Shown here one piece after another: positions 8,290-16,082 of a stretch of DNA of 63,790 nt. The translations under genes were made by a program, and so were the position numbers. The notes under the pieces were generated by a model. That model did not search any database and had not been told where the DNA came from. It was given only the letters and a program-made list of their open reading frames with translations. The DNA lies in NCBI GenBank assembly GCA_014650415.1, contig BMUX01000028.1, forward strand, positions 1-63,790, written 5' to 3'. The DNA is from Streptomyces spiroverticillatus (GTDB lineage Bacteria; Actinomycetota; Actinomycetes; Streptomycetales; Streptomycetaceae). How positions within the stretch are numbered: position 1 is the stretch's first letter; every line of letters starts with the position of its first letter.

Positions 8290-9633
8290 TTACTGGCTCT
8301 TGGCGACCTGCGTGACGGAACGGGCCACCTGCTCGGGCGACTTGGCCCCGGCGATCAGCCCGGCGACCGAGTCGTTGATCTCCTGCCCGACGGCCGGCGG
8401 GAAGGCCTGGTCGAGGTAGAGCTGGAAGCCGGTGGCCTTGTCCAGGGCGGTGGCGACGAGCTTGAGGTTGGGGTCGGAGAGGGAGCCGACGGCCTCCTTC
8501 ACGACGGGCATCATCGAGGCCTTGGAGACCAGGATCTTGTCGGACTCCGGGCTGGTGAAGAACTTCAGGAAGTCGGTGGCCGCCTTCGGCGCCCCCTTGC
8601 GGACGGCGTACCCGCCGCCGCCTCCGAACACGTCGGTCAGCGCCCCCTTGCCGCTCTCGACCGCGGGGAACGCGAAGAAGCCGAGGTCCTTGCCGATGCC
8701 CTTGCCCGAGTCGGCCTGCACGACGGGCGCCCACTGGCCCATCAGCTCCATGGCCGCCTTTCCGTTGCCCATGAGGGCGGCCTCGCCGCCGGGGGTGGAG
8801 TAGGCGGCGCCGAGGAAGCCGTTCTGGAAGGGCTGGAGGGCGACGAGTTCCTTGAGGTGCTCCCCGGCCCTGACGAAGTCGGTGCCGGTGAAGTCCTTGG
8901 CGTCGGCGGCCTTCTGCATGCCCTCGACCCCGGCGATCCGCATCGCCAGGTACGCCCAGTAGTACATGCCGGGCCACTTCTCCTTGCCGGCGAGCGCGAT
9001 GGGCGTGATGCCGGCGCCCTTCAGCTTCCGTACGGTGTCGAGATATCCGGCCCAGGTGGTGGGCGGGGCCGTGATGCCGGCCTTCGCGTAGAGCGCCTTG
9101 TTGTACCAGATGCCGACGGCGCCGATCTCGATCGGCATCGCGTACGACTTCCCGTCGAACTCGTACGGCTTCGCGGCGACCCCCACCAGCGACGAGGCCA
9201 TGGGCTTCACGGTGTCGGTGAGGTCCTCGACGAGGCCCGCGTCGATCTGCTGCTGGAGTACCCCGCCGCCCCAGGTGTGGTAGATGTCCGGAAGTTTTCC
9301 GGAACTGGTCAGGGCGGTCATCTTCGCCTTGTACGCGTCGTTCTCCAGCGTGACGAGCTTGATGTGCACCTTGGGGTTCTGCGCCTCGAAGGCCTTGACC
9401 CGCTCGGGCCAGACGGTCTTGGAGGGCTCCGTGGTCTGGATGTTCCAGAGCTCCACGACGGTCCGGCCCTGGCTGTCGGTGGTGGCCGAACCGGAGTCCG
9501 CGCAGGCGGACAGGCCCACCGCGCCCAGGCCGACCACCGAGGCGGCCCCCAGGAAGCGGCGGCGGGACAGGGCGGGGGCGACGGCGGACGAGGGCGCAGG
9601 CACGGACGCGGCCGCACGGTCGATCGGTGGCAT
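8290..9633 (-). CDS. bxlE: Sugar-binding lipoprotein of an ABC importer
   Basis: 447 residues. The leader contains a twin-arginine motif (SRRRFLGAA, residues 23-31) and a lipobox LSAC ending at C44, so it is likely exported folded by Tat and anchored as a lipoprotein. The mature part is a family 1 extracellular solute-binding protein with the usual VVELWN start, a VTLENDAYKAKM hinge region and the late GKAAMELMGQW segment. It captures the oligosaccharide for the BxlFG permease. It is the first gene after the promoter at 9682-9710. Confidence 0.92.
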   Translation of the reverse strand: MPPIDRAAASVPAPSSAVAPALSRRRFLGAASVVGLGAVGLSACADSGSATTDSQGRTVVELWNIQTTEPSKTVWPERVKAFEAQNPKVHIKLVTLENDAYKAKMTALTSSGKLPDIYHTWGGGVLQQQIDAGLVEDLTDTVKPMASSLVGVAAKPYEFDGKSYAMPIEIGAVGIWYNKALYAKAGITAPPTTWAGYLDTVRKLKGAGITPIALAGKEKWPGMYYWAYLAMRIAGVEGMQKAADAKDFTGTDFVRAGEHLKELVALQPFQNGFLGAAYSTPGGEAALMGNGKAAMELMGQWAPVVQADSGKGIGKDLGFFAFPAVESGKGALTDVFGGGGGYAVRKGAPKAATDFLKFFTSPESDKILVSKASMMPVVKEAVGSLSDPNLKLVATALDKATGFQLYLDQAFPPAVGQEINDSVAGLIAGAKSPEQVARSVTQVAKSQ

Positions 9634-9640
9634 GAGAAGC

Positions 9641-9684
9641 CTTCCGGAAGAAGTCCGAAAATTATCGCGAGACGGCTCCGGAAG
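9641..9684. promoter_or_regulatory. Candidate LacI-family operators between promoter and bxlE
   Basis: CTTCCGGAAG (9641-9650) is a perfect 10-bp palindrome. CTCCGGAAG (9676-9684) is a related copy that overlaps the -10 box, with an AT-rich CCGAAAATTATCG element between them. The same CTTCCGGAA word recurs upstream of the regulator gene at 10882-10890. Shared palindromes in front of both transcription units, one over the promoter, suggest the binding site of the adjacent LacI-type protein. This is an inference from position and symmetry. Confidence 0.5.
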
Positions 9685-9710
9685 TTACGGATATGCAAAG
9701 GGGGTGTCAA
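9682..9710 (-). promoter_or_regulatory. Consensus-type promoter of the bxlEFGA operon
   Basis: On the minus strand TTGACA (9705-9710) is followed after exactly 17 bases by TAACTT (9682-9687). This is a near-consensus HrdB-type promoter about 50 bases before the bxlE start. The -35 box is embedded in the right half of the 9700-9742 hairpin as seen on that strand. The -10 box overlaps a CTCCGGAAG element, which fits repression by the LacI-family regulator. Confidence 0.65.
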
Positions 9711-9742
9711 CAGCCCTGACAGAAAAGGCCGTTGACACCCCC
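9700..9742. terminator. 16-bp-arm hairpin after the LacI-type gene
   Basis: Arms 9700-9715 and 9727-9742 are complementary over 16 positions with one mismatch and enclose an 11-base loop. On the minus strand it follows the regulator stop codon by about 30 bases and is trailed by TTTGCAT, so it can terminate regulator transcription. Because the downstream promoter -35 box lies in one arm, it both ends the upstream transcript and starts the next one. Confidence 0.7.
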
Positions 9743-9775
9743 TGAGGCGGTGCCCGGAACGCGCGCGTTGTTCCG

Positions 9776-10837
9776 CTAATGTCCCCGCGGCGCCCCCGTG
9801 CTGGACCTCACCACGAGTGCCGTGGCCAGTTCGACCCGCAACGACGCGGGCTCCACGCTCCGGGCCAGGTCCAGGACCGTACGGGCCGCCAACTTGCCCA
9901 TGTCGGAAAGCGGTTGGCGCACCGTGGTGAGCGGCGGCGACGACCAGCGCACCTCGGGCAGGTCGTCGAACCCGACGACGCTCATGTCGTCCGGCACGCG
10001 CAGCCCGCGCACCCGCAGTGCCTCGATCGCGCCGAGCGCCATCTGGTCACTGGACGCGAAGATCGCGGTGGGCGGCTCGGCGAGGTCCAACAGCCGGTTG
10101 CAGCCGGTGAATCCTGACTCGTGGTAGAAGTCCCCCGGCACGATGAGTTCGCCGGTCACCGGCACGCCCGCGGCGTCGAGCGCCGCCCGGTAACCGTCCA
10201 GCCGGGCCCGCGAGCACAGCAGTCGGGACGGCCCCTCGATGAAGCCGATCCGCCGGTGCCCCAGCGCCAGCAGGTGCTCGGTCGCGGCCATGCCGCCCGC
10301 CCAGTTGGTGGCACCCACGGTCGGCGCCTCGGTGGCGGGCGCCCCGGCCGGGTCGATCACCACCAACGGAACGCCCAGCAGCCGCAGTTCCTCCAGCAGC
10401 CCCGGCTCCAGGGCGGAGGTCACCAGGATCACACCGTCCGAGGCGCGGGCCCGCAGATTGGTCATCCACTGGCGCGCGGCCCCCGCCCGGCCGTGGATCG
10501 CGGAGACCACAGTGCCCACGTCGGAGTCGTGCGCGACCTCCTCCACCCCTCGGATGATCTCGACGGCCCAAGGGCTGTCGAGGTCGTTGAAGACCAGGTC
10601 GAGGAGGGCTGCCGGGGCCCTGGTCGCGGCGGGTCTGCGCTGGTAACCGTACTGGTGCAGCAGGTCCTTGACCCGGGCCCGGGTAGTGGGCGAGACGTCG
10701 GAGCGGTCGTTGAGCACCCGCGAGACGGTGGGCACGGACACCCCGGCCTCCCGCGCGATCTCGGTGATCGTCACCTTGGCCGCCCCGTCCGGGCCCTGCA
10801 TGGCTGCCGCATTGCGCTGAGCGCTCTCCCCGGCCAC
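9776..10837 (-). CDS. bxlR: LacI family transcriptional repressor
   Basis: 353 residues. The N-terminal helix-turn-helix (VTITEIAREAGVSVPTVSRV, then LNDRSDVSP) with the hinge KDLLHQYGYQ is diagnostic of LacI. The rest is a periplasmic-binding-protein-like sensor ending in VVGFDDLPEVRWSSPPLTT. GTG 10837 is chosen over GTG 10846 because GGAGG lies eight bases upstream of the former and runs directly into the latter. It precedes the binding-protein gene on the same strand, so a xylo-oligosaccharide or cellobiose-like sugar is the expected inducer. Its own promoter region carries the same palindromic word as the operon promoter. Confidence 0.9.
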   Translation of the reverse strand: MAGESAQRNAAAMQGPDGAAKVTITEIAREAGVSVPTVSRVLNDRSDVSPTTRARVKDLLHQYGYQRRPAATRAPAALLDLVFNDLDSPWAVEIIRGVEEVAHDSDVGTVVSAIHGRAGAARQWMTNLRARASDGVILVTSALEPGLLEELRLLGVPLVVIDPAGAPATEAPTVGATNWAGGMAATEHLLALGHRRIGFIEGPSRLLCSRARLDGYRAALDAAGVPVTGELIVPGDFYHESGFTGCNRLLDLAEPPTAIFASSDQMALGAIEALRVRGLRVPDDMSVVGFDDLPEVRWSSPPLTTVRQPLSDMGKLAARTVLDLARSVEPASLRVELATALVVRSSTGAPRGH

Positions 10838-10880
10838 GATCCCCACCTCCGTAGCAGTGCTCCCGGAGAATTTCCGAGAA

Positions 10881-10890
10881 CCTTCCGGAA
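10881..10890. promoter_or_regulatory. Candidate autoregulatory operator upstream of the LacI-type gene
   Basis: CCTTCCGGAA lies about 45 bases before the regulator start. It matches the CTTCCGGAAG palindrome in front of bxlE, and a CGGAGAATTTCCG dyad adjoins it (10864-10876). Autoregulation is inferred. Confidence 0.4.
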
Positions 10891-11024
10891 ACCGTAGGAC
10901 ATGCGGCCGACCGCTCGCCGGTCACCCCGTACTTCCGTCCGACCCCTCGAACGTACAACAGCCCGAAGCCGTTGGGTGATCGCAGATCCCAGATGTGATG
11001 GGGCCTTGTCCGCCGCAACCGGCC

Positions 11025-11645
11025 TCAGTGCCCGCCGCGGGGCTCCGTGCAGCCGCCTTCCATGTACGTTCCGTGGGCCTCGACGGTGGCTCGGGCGCCG
11101 CCCAACTGCCCGGTGACGCAGGGGCCGACCCCGGGGACGAAGTAGGAGAACCCGAGAGCATCGCCGGCCTTCAGGACACTGCCGTCGCTGGCCGCATAGC
11201 CGAGCCGGGCAAGGGCGGTGGTCAGCTCCGCCTCGTTGGCCGGGGGAGTGGTGCCGGGGCCCGTGAGCGCCTTTTTGATGCGCTGGGCATGGGCCTCGCC
11301 GCGGCACCGCGCCTCGGGCGTGAGCTGCTTCTGCTGCTTGAAGGCGTGATTTTCCGCGTACTTGGCGGCTTCGGGGTCCGTCGGCAACGGCTGCGGAGTG
11401 TCCGGACCGGCGGGCCGACCGGCGTCGCTGACCCCCTTGCAGCGGGCCGCGACATCAGGGAACGCCTTGTCGTGGGCGGCCTTGGCCGCAGTGTCGCGGG
11501 CCGTCGTCGGCGAGGCACCGACGGCCGAAGGCGTCGGCACGCCTCCCGCACCCGCCTGCACGGTGCCGCAGGCAGTAGCGGTGAAGGCGAGCAGCCCGAT
11601 GGCCAGGACACCAACGGCCCGAGGCCGAAGCGGCATACGTATCAC
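11025..11645 (-). CDS. Small lipoprotein of unknown function
   Basis: 206 residues from GTG 11645 with GAGGGAA nine bases upstream. A short leader (RPRAVGVLAIGLLAF) ends in the lipobox ATAC, so it is a membrane-anchored lipoprotein. The mature part is Ala/Pro-rich at first. A later domain with cysteines in RCKGVSD, ARCRGEAH, GPCVTGQ and GGCTEPR could form disulfides. I do not recognise the family; similar cysteine-containing lipoproteins are common in Streptomyces. It is upstream of the LacI-type gene but separated by about 180 bp. Confidence 0.75.
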   Translation of the reverse strand: MIRMPLRPRAVGVLAIGLLAFTATACGTVQAGAGGVPTPSAVGASPTTARDTAAKAAHDKAFPDVAARCKGVSDAGRPAGPDTPQPLPTDPEAAKYAENHAFKQQKQLTPEARCRGEAHAQRIKKALTGPGTTPPANEAELTTALARLGYAASDGSVLKAGDALGFSYFVPGVGPCVTGQLGGARATVEAHGTYMEGGCTEPRGGH

Positions 11646-11818
11646 GGTGGGTTCCCTCGCAGTCCGAGCAGGAATTCGGGACCTGGTGATTATGCCCGCC
11701 GCGGTGGGGGGCCTGCTGGGCAGCGGATGCCCCAGGCGGAGGCCTCGGGCCGAGGCCCGGGCCGAGAGAGGCCGGGGACCTGAGGCCCACGGACGCCGTC
11801 CCGCCCGTACCCCTACGC

Positions 11819-11959
11819 CTATTCGAGAACCGCAGTGGCCTCGACCTCGACCAGCAAGTCCGGTTCCCCCAGCGCCGCGACGCCCAGCAAGGTGATCGGT
11901 TTGACCGGATCGATCATCGGTCGAACACGGCTGGGGCCGCTCACGTCCCTCGTGAACCG
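11819..11959 (-). pseudogene. RidA/YjgF family remnant (C-terminal part)
   Basis: The last 45 or so codons of a RidA-like gene remain: FTRDVSGPSRVRPMIDP, then VKPITLLGVAALGEPDLLVE, then VEATAVLE and a TAG stop. In intact RidA proteins this segment forms the final strands and carries a ligand-binding Glu. Upstream the frame meets a stop at about 11989, and nothing RidA-like precedes it, so the first two thirds are missing. Deamination of reactive enamines is the family role; this copy cannot perform it. Confidence 0.7.
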
Positions 11960-12176
11960 GCGTCGATGGCGGGGCCGTTGCCCGGTGGGTTAGGTTGCCG
12001 ACATGACAACCGGGACGGCATCGCGCCACACACGGATCGGTGACCCGGTGCTCCACTGAGCGCCGTACGGGCCGGCCGAGGCCCGCTGCCAGACCGAGGA
12101 GTTCGCGCGGCCGCGCGGGCTCCGCCGCCGTCGTGTCGATCACAGGCTCACCCCCTCGACCACGACCGGAGACCTC

Positions 12177-12911
12177 ATGCCCACCAAAACCCTGCACATC
12201 TCCACCGCCGACGGCCGGGCCGACGCTTTCGCCGCCTTCCCCGACGACGGCGAGCCGCACCCGGGAGTGCTGATGTACCCGGACGGCTTCGGCATCCGCC
12301 CCGTGCTGCGCGACATGGCCCGCGAACTGGCAGGCCACGGCTATTACGTACTCGTCCCGAACCTCTTCTACCGGCACGGCCCGACCCCGGTGATCGAACT
12401 CCCCGAGCACATCGGGAAAGAGGACCGGACCGCGGTCTTTGCCCGGCTGATGCCTCTGATCGAGGCGCACACCGCCGACCGCGTCCGGAGGGACGCCGAC
12501 GCCTATCTCCGCTTCCTCACCGCCCAGCCCGAGGTCGTCACGGGACCGGTCGCGGTGACCGGCTACTGCATCGGCGGCCTCGCGGCGACGCGCACCGTCG
12601 TGGCCCACCCCGACCGGGTGGCCGCCCTCGCCGCATTCCACGCTCCGGTGGCAGCCGACGGCCCCGACAGCCTCTCCCGGCTCACCGCCGAGGTCCACTT
12701 CGGCCACGCCGAGAGCGACCTGACCCCCGAGACCCTCGCCACGCTCAACAAGTCCCTGGAGGCGTCAGGCATCCACTGCACCTCCGAGATCTACCCCGGC
12801 ACCGTCCACGGCTTCACCATGTCCGACACCGACGCCTTCGACCCCGCCGCACTCCAACTCCACTGGGACCGCCTGCTGCCCCTCCTCGACCGCACCCTGC
12901 CCAGGGGCTGA
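12177..12911 (+). CDS. Dienelactone hydrolase family protein
   Basis: 244-residue alpha/beta hydrolase. The nucleophile is C131 in GYCIGG, as in dienelactone hydrolases, with D181 (HAESD) and H211 (GTVHGF) completing a Cys-Asp-His triad. There is no signal peptide, so it acts in the cytoplasm. The family opens dienelactones in aromatic catabolism, but many actinobacterial members act on other esters or lactones. It is a single gene that ends at a strong hairpin at 12918-12967. Confidence 0.9.
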   Translation: MPTKTLHISTADGRADAFAAFPDDGEPHPGVLMYPDGFGIRPVLRDMARELAGHGYYVLVPNLFYRHGPTPVIELPEHIGKEDRTAVFARLMPLIEAHTADRVRRDADAYLRFLTAQPEVVTGPVAVTGYCIGGLAATRTVVAHPDRVAALAAFHAPVAADGPDSLSRLTAEVHFGHAESDLTPETLATLNKSLEASGIHCTSEIYPGTVHGFTMSDTDAFDPAALQLHWDRLLPLLDRTLPRG

Positions 12912-12917
12912 CCCCCA

Positions 12918-12967
12918 CCGGTGCCGGACCTCACCGCGCCGCGCCGCGCGGTGAGGTCCGGCACCGG
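12918..12967. terminator. Bidirectional hairpin between convergent genes
   Basis: Two perfectly complementary 22-base arms (12918-12939 and 12946-12967) enclose a six-base loop. It sits six bases after the dienelactone hydrolase stop and 21 bases after the stop of the convergent gene at 12989. No T-run is present, as is common for Streptomyces terminators. Confidence 0.85.
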
Positions 12968-12988
12968 CCGACTACCCTCGCTCCACCG

Positions 12989-14509
12989 TCACGGCCGTAC
13001 CAGCAGCGCATTCCCCAACGTCCGCTGCCCGGTCGAGTCCGAGGGCCGGTTCACGATGCCGTCCCGTGCGGTCGCCATCACGCTCGAACCGCCGCCGTCC
13101 AGGTTCAGCGCCTCCCGGGCCCCGAGCCGGCGCATCAGCTCCGCCGCCTGCGCCACGCCCAGCCCCTCGCTGTAGCCGGCCTGGCGTCCGTCCACCACCA
13201 CGAGCAGCAGCCTGCCGCGGGCGTCCACGCCGACCATCGAGCGCGGGTTGGCGCGCACGGTCCAGTTGTACGTGAACGTCTGGTCGGAGCCCTCGCGGAT
13301 GATGCCGTCGGCCTGCGCGTTCACCGCCACCCGGCCGTTGCGTACGAGCGCCGGGCCGACCTGGAGGATCGTCGTGTCCGGGGTCAGCGCCACCCGCCTG
13401 CCGTGCCCGTCCTCGACCCGCTCGTCGAAGCGCACCGTCGCCCCGACCGCCACATGGCGCTGCAACCACTGCGCCCCCGACCCGATCGCCTGCACGGTCG
13501 ACCCGCCGGCCGGAATCGCGGCGCCCCGCGAGGAGTTGACCGCCACGACCTTCCCCCGTGCGTCGAGCACGGCCTCCGCCCCCGCCCCGGTGGGCGCCGC
13601 ACCCCACTCCGGCGTGAACCTCACCAGCTCGCTGTCGTCCGTGCACTTGAAGTCGTGCTGCGCCTTCTGCGTCGGCACGTCACCCCCGACACCGCCGCAG
13701 TTCCACACCACACCCGGCTGCCGGTTCACCCCGTCGACCTCGATGTGCTGCCCGCCCGCGCGCAGGGTCACATGAGAGGTGTACGTGTCCACCGCGGCCG
13801 AGCGCCCACCGCGCCGCAGCATCAGCCCGGCCCGGCCCTGGGTCGCCGAACCGATGAGCTTGCCGTCCTTCACGTACAGCCCGCCCGGCGCGGAATCGTA
13901 GAACCACTGCCCGTTCACCCCCGCCAGCGCCTTCGCCGAGGCCATCAGGTCGGTCAGCCGCTCCGGCCCGTACAGCGTCGGCCCGAAGTCCGTACCGACC
14001 GAACCCCGGAACTTACGGAAGTCCACCCGCAGCACATGCACCCGCTGTGGCGCCTGCGCGTCCGTCCCGTCCTGCGCGGTGTACCGGGTGCCCCCGGCGA
14101 ACCCCGCCTTCTTCACCTTCCCCAGCAACTCCTCCGCCCCGGCGGCCTCCTCGAAGAGCCCCAGGCGCACCACCCACCCCAGCCGCCCGGCCTTGCGGTC
14201 GGCGAACGCGGGCGTCACCACCTCTTCGATCCGGGGCGCGAACCCCTTCGCCCGCAGCTCCCGCGCCACCCGGTCGGCGGTGCCCCGAGGCCCCAGCCCC
14301 GTACCCGCCGACCCCAACGGCCCGTCCGGCACCGCAGGCAGGTACACCTGCACCGTCCACCGGTCGTCCGCGTCCCGCTGCCCGAGCACCAAGGACGTCA
14401 ACTCCACCCCGGGCGCCACCTCCCGCACCCCGTCGGCCCCGACGGCAGGCGCGCTGAGCCCCACCACCGTCACACCCGCCGCCAGCAAGGCAAGCAATTT
14501 GCGCCGCAT
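12989..14509 (-). CDS. Secreted phosphodiester-glycosidase-like protein (NAGPA domain)
   Basis: 506 residues. The signal peptide (MRRKLLALLAAGVTVVGL, cleaved near APAVGA) is preceded by a GGAGGAAGCT ribosome site. A SPOR-like segment follows (residues about 45-150, with VARELRAKGF and RKAGRLGWVVRLGLF). The C-terminal half has NAGPA-family marks: GVNGQWFY, ALNLDGGGSSVMA near residue 475, and a final GNALLV. The family is named for uncovering enzymes that cleave GlcNAc phosphodiesters; bacterial members are exopolysaccharide- or spore-related. Its substrate is not evident from the neighbours. Confidence 0.85.
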   Translation of the reverse strand: MRRKLLALLAAGVTVVGLSAPAVGADGVREVAPGVELTSLVLGQRDADDRWTVQVYLPAVPDGPLGSAGTGLGPRGTADRVARELRAKGFAPRIEEVVTPAFADRKAGRLGWVVRLGLFEEAAGAEELLGKVKKAGFAGGTRYTAQDGTDAQAPQRVHVLRVDFRKFRGSVGTDFGPTLYGPERLTDLMASAKALAGVNGQWFYDSAPGGLYVKDGKLIGSATQGRAGLMLRRGGRSAAVDTYTSHVTLRAGGQHIEVDGVNRQPGVVWNCGGVGGDVPTQKAQHDFKCTDDSELVRFTPEWGAAPTGAGAEAVLDARGKVVAVNSSRGAAIPAGGSTVQAIGSGAQWLQRHVAVGATVRFDERVEDGHGRRVALTPDTTILQVGPALVRNGRVAVNAQADGIIREGSDQTFTYNWTVRANPRSMVGVDARGRLLLVVVDGRQAGYSEGLGVAQAAELMRRLGAREALNLDGGGSSVMATARDGIVNRPSDSTGQRTLGNALLVRP

Positions 14510-14654
14510 GAGCTTCCTCCCGTCATCGCCCCGCTGAACCAGGACTCCCACTCCAGCCAAACCGTGCCCAGTGACCACCAGGCGACGACGAGTCCAACAG
14601 CCGACAGCCCCCACCGGAAGACCACCCCCTACCGCGTGGCGGAGATCCACCCCT

Positions 14655-15340
14655 TCCCCTCGGGGCGGTGATCGGCCACCTCTCACCGGTGTGGAGTCGG
14701 GCTCCCTGGCTCGGGGCGGGGACTGGTCCTTGCTTCGGGGCGGGGGCCCGTCAACCCTCGCTCCGCAGCGCGGAGTTGGGCCCCGTGCCTCGAGGTGGCG
14801 ATAGGTCACCCCATCCCTCGCGGGGCGGAGCCCCCCCCCGGCAGAGCGGAGACTCGCCGCCTGCGCCGGGGCGGTGATCGGCCACCCCGTCCCCCGCAGG
14901 GCGGAGGCCCGCCGCCTGCCCCGGGGTGGAGATCAGTCAACCCGCGCCACGCAGGACGGAGTTCGGCCCTCTGGCTTGGGGCGGTGATCGGTAACCCCAT
15001 CTCCCGCAGGGCGGAGGTCCGCCCCCTGCGCCGGGGCAGAGATCCGCCAACCCACCTCCCACAGGGTGGAGTTCGGCACCTTGTCCCGGGGCGGCGACCG
15101 GCCCCCAGTAGGGCGGAGACCCGTCTCCCCCGCCGCAGGGCGGAGTTGGGCCCCCGCCCCGCGACGGCGATCCGCCACCTCGAACCTTCTCCCGCAGGGC
15201 GAAGCCCCGCCACACTCCCGCGCGGTGGAGATCCCCCCGAGGCCGAACCCCGCCGCAGGGCGGAGCCCCGCCCCCCCCGCCCCGAGGCGGAGCCCCGCCC
15301 CTCCCCGCCCGGGGCGGAGATCCCCCCCGCCCCAAGGCGG
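14655..15340. repeat. Degenerate 55-bp tandem repeat array in a 0.9-kb gene-free region
   Basis: The word CGCAGGGCGGAG, with small changes, starts at 14764, 14819, 14895, 14950, 15005, 15060, 15134, 15193 and 15254. A second word, CGGGGCGGTGATCGGCCA, starts near 14867, 14922, 14977, 15032 and 15087. Both show a strict 55-bp period between about 14860 and 15110 and decay to either side. Since 55 is not a multiple of three and all frames give low-complexity Pro/Arg/Gly peptides, the array is non-coding. It fills the space between the divergent starts at 14509 and 15414. Confidence 0.8.
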
Positions 15341-15413
15341 ACCCCCACCTCCCCCGCACAGCGGAGGCAGACAGCCCCTCAGGCCGACGCCCGCCCGCAC
15401 CCCGCCGACCAGC

Positions 15414-15953
15414 ATGAATCCCATGCCGAAGACAAAAGCTCTCCCCGACGTCCCCCGCTGGGCAGTCCGCGCCGCCCACGCGGTTCCGCTGGTCACCCTT
15501 CCGTCCGGCCTCTGGCGGGTGGCCCTGGTCGCGGGGCTGCCGGTGCTCGGCGACGCCGACTCCGAAGGATTCCGCACCGCCTGGGAGCCGTACTACGTCA
15601 TCTCTCTGAGCGTGGTCTCCGAGCTGCTCGCCCTGCTGACCCTCGGCCTCGTACGCTCCTGGGGCGAAGTGACCCCGCGCTGGATCCCCTTCGTCGGCGG
15701 TCGCCCTATCCACCCCCTGGCGGCGGTGATCCCCGCCGTGCTCGGCGCCACCGGCCTCTTCGCCCTCTACGGCTGGTACGCGTACGCCAACTTCTTCACC
15801 GACCTCGCCCCCGGCAGCTCCGGCACCCCGCTCCAAGAGGCGATCCTCGTCCTCTGCTACGCCCCGCTCCTCGCCTGGGCGCCCCTCCTGCTGGCGGTCA
15901 CCTTCGCCTACTACCGCCGCCGGGTCCCCAAGGCCCGCCCCGCAGCGGCCTGA
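15414..15953 (+). CDS. Small multi-spanning membrane protein, unknown function
   Basis: 179 residues (or 176 if ATG 15423 is used). Four hydrophobic segments are visible: near AAHAVPLVTLPSGLWRVALV, YYVISLSVVSELLALLTLGL, PLAAVIPAVLGATGLFALYG and AILVLCYAPLLAWAPLLLAV. A basic tail YYRRRVPKAR follows. No catalytic motif is seen. It begins immediately after the 55-bp repeat array and has no neighbour in an obvious operon. Similar short membrane proteins are widespread in Streptomyces without an assigned role. Confidence 0.75.
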   Translation: MNPMPKTKALPDVPRWAVRAAHAVPLVTLPSGLWRVALVAGLPVLGDADSEGFRTAWEPYYVISLSVVSELLALLTLGLVRSWGEVTPRWIPFVGGRPIHPLAAVIPAVLGATGLFALYGWYAYANFFTDLAPGSSGTPLQEAILVLCYAPLLAWAPLLLAVTFAYYRRRVPKARPAAA

Positions 15954-16082
15954 GACATCCATCGGTACGGCCGTGCCGCCCCCGCACCCGCCGGAGGACG
16001 AACTGCCCCGTACAGTTCGTGCAGTTCGCGCCGCTGCCGCCGAGTGCACGACTCATGGCGCCCTCACCAGGAAGGGATCACC

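Noticed and set aside
7474..9735. Plus-strand open frame of 753 codons
   Set aside because: Antisense to the sugar transporter genes, with no family features.
14655..15340. CRISPR array
   Set aside because: Repeats are contiguous and degenerate, with no constant repeat plus unique spacer pattern and no cas genes.
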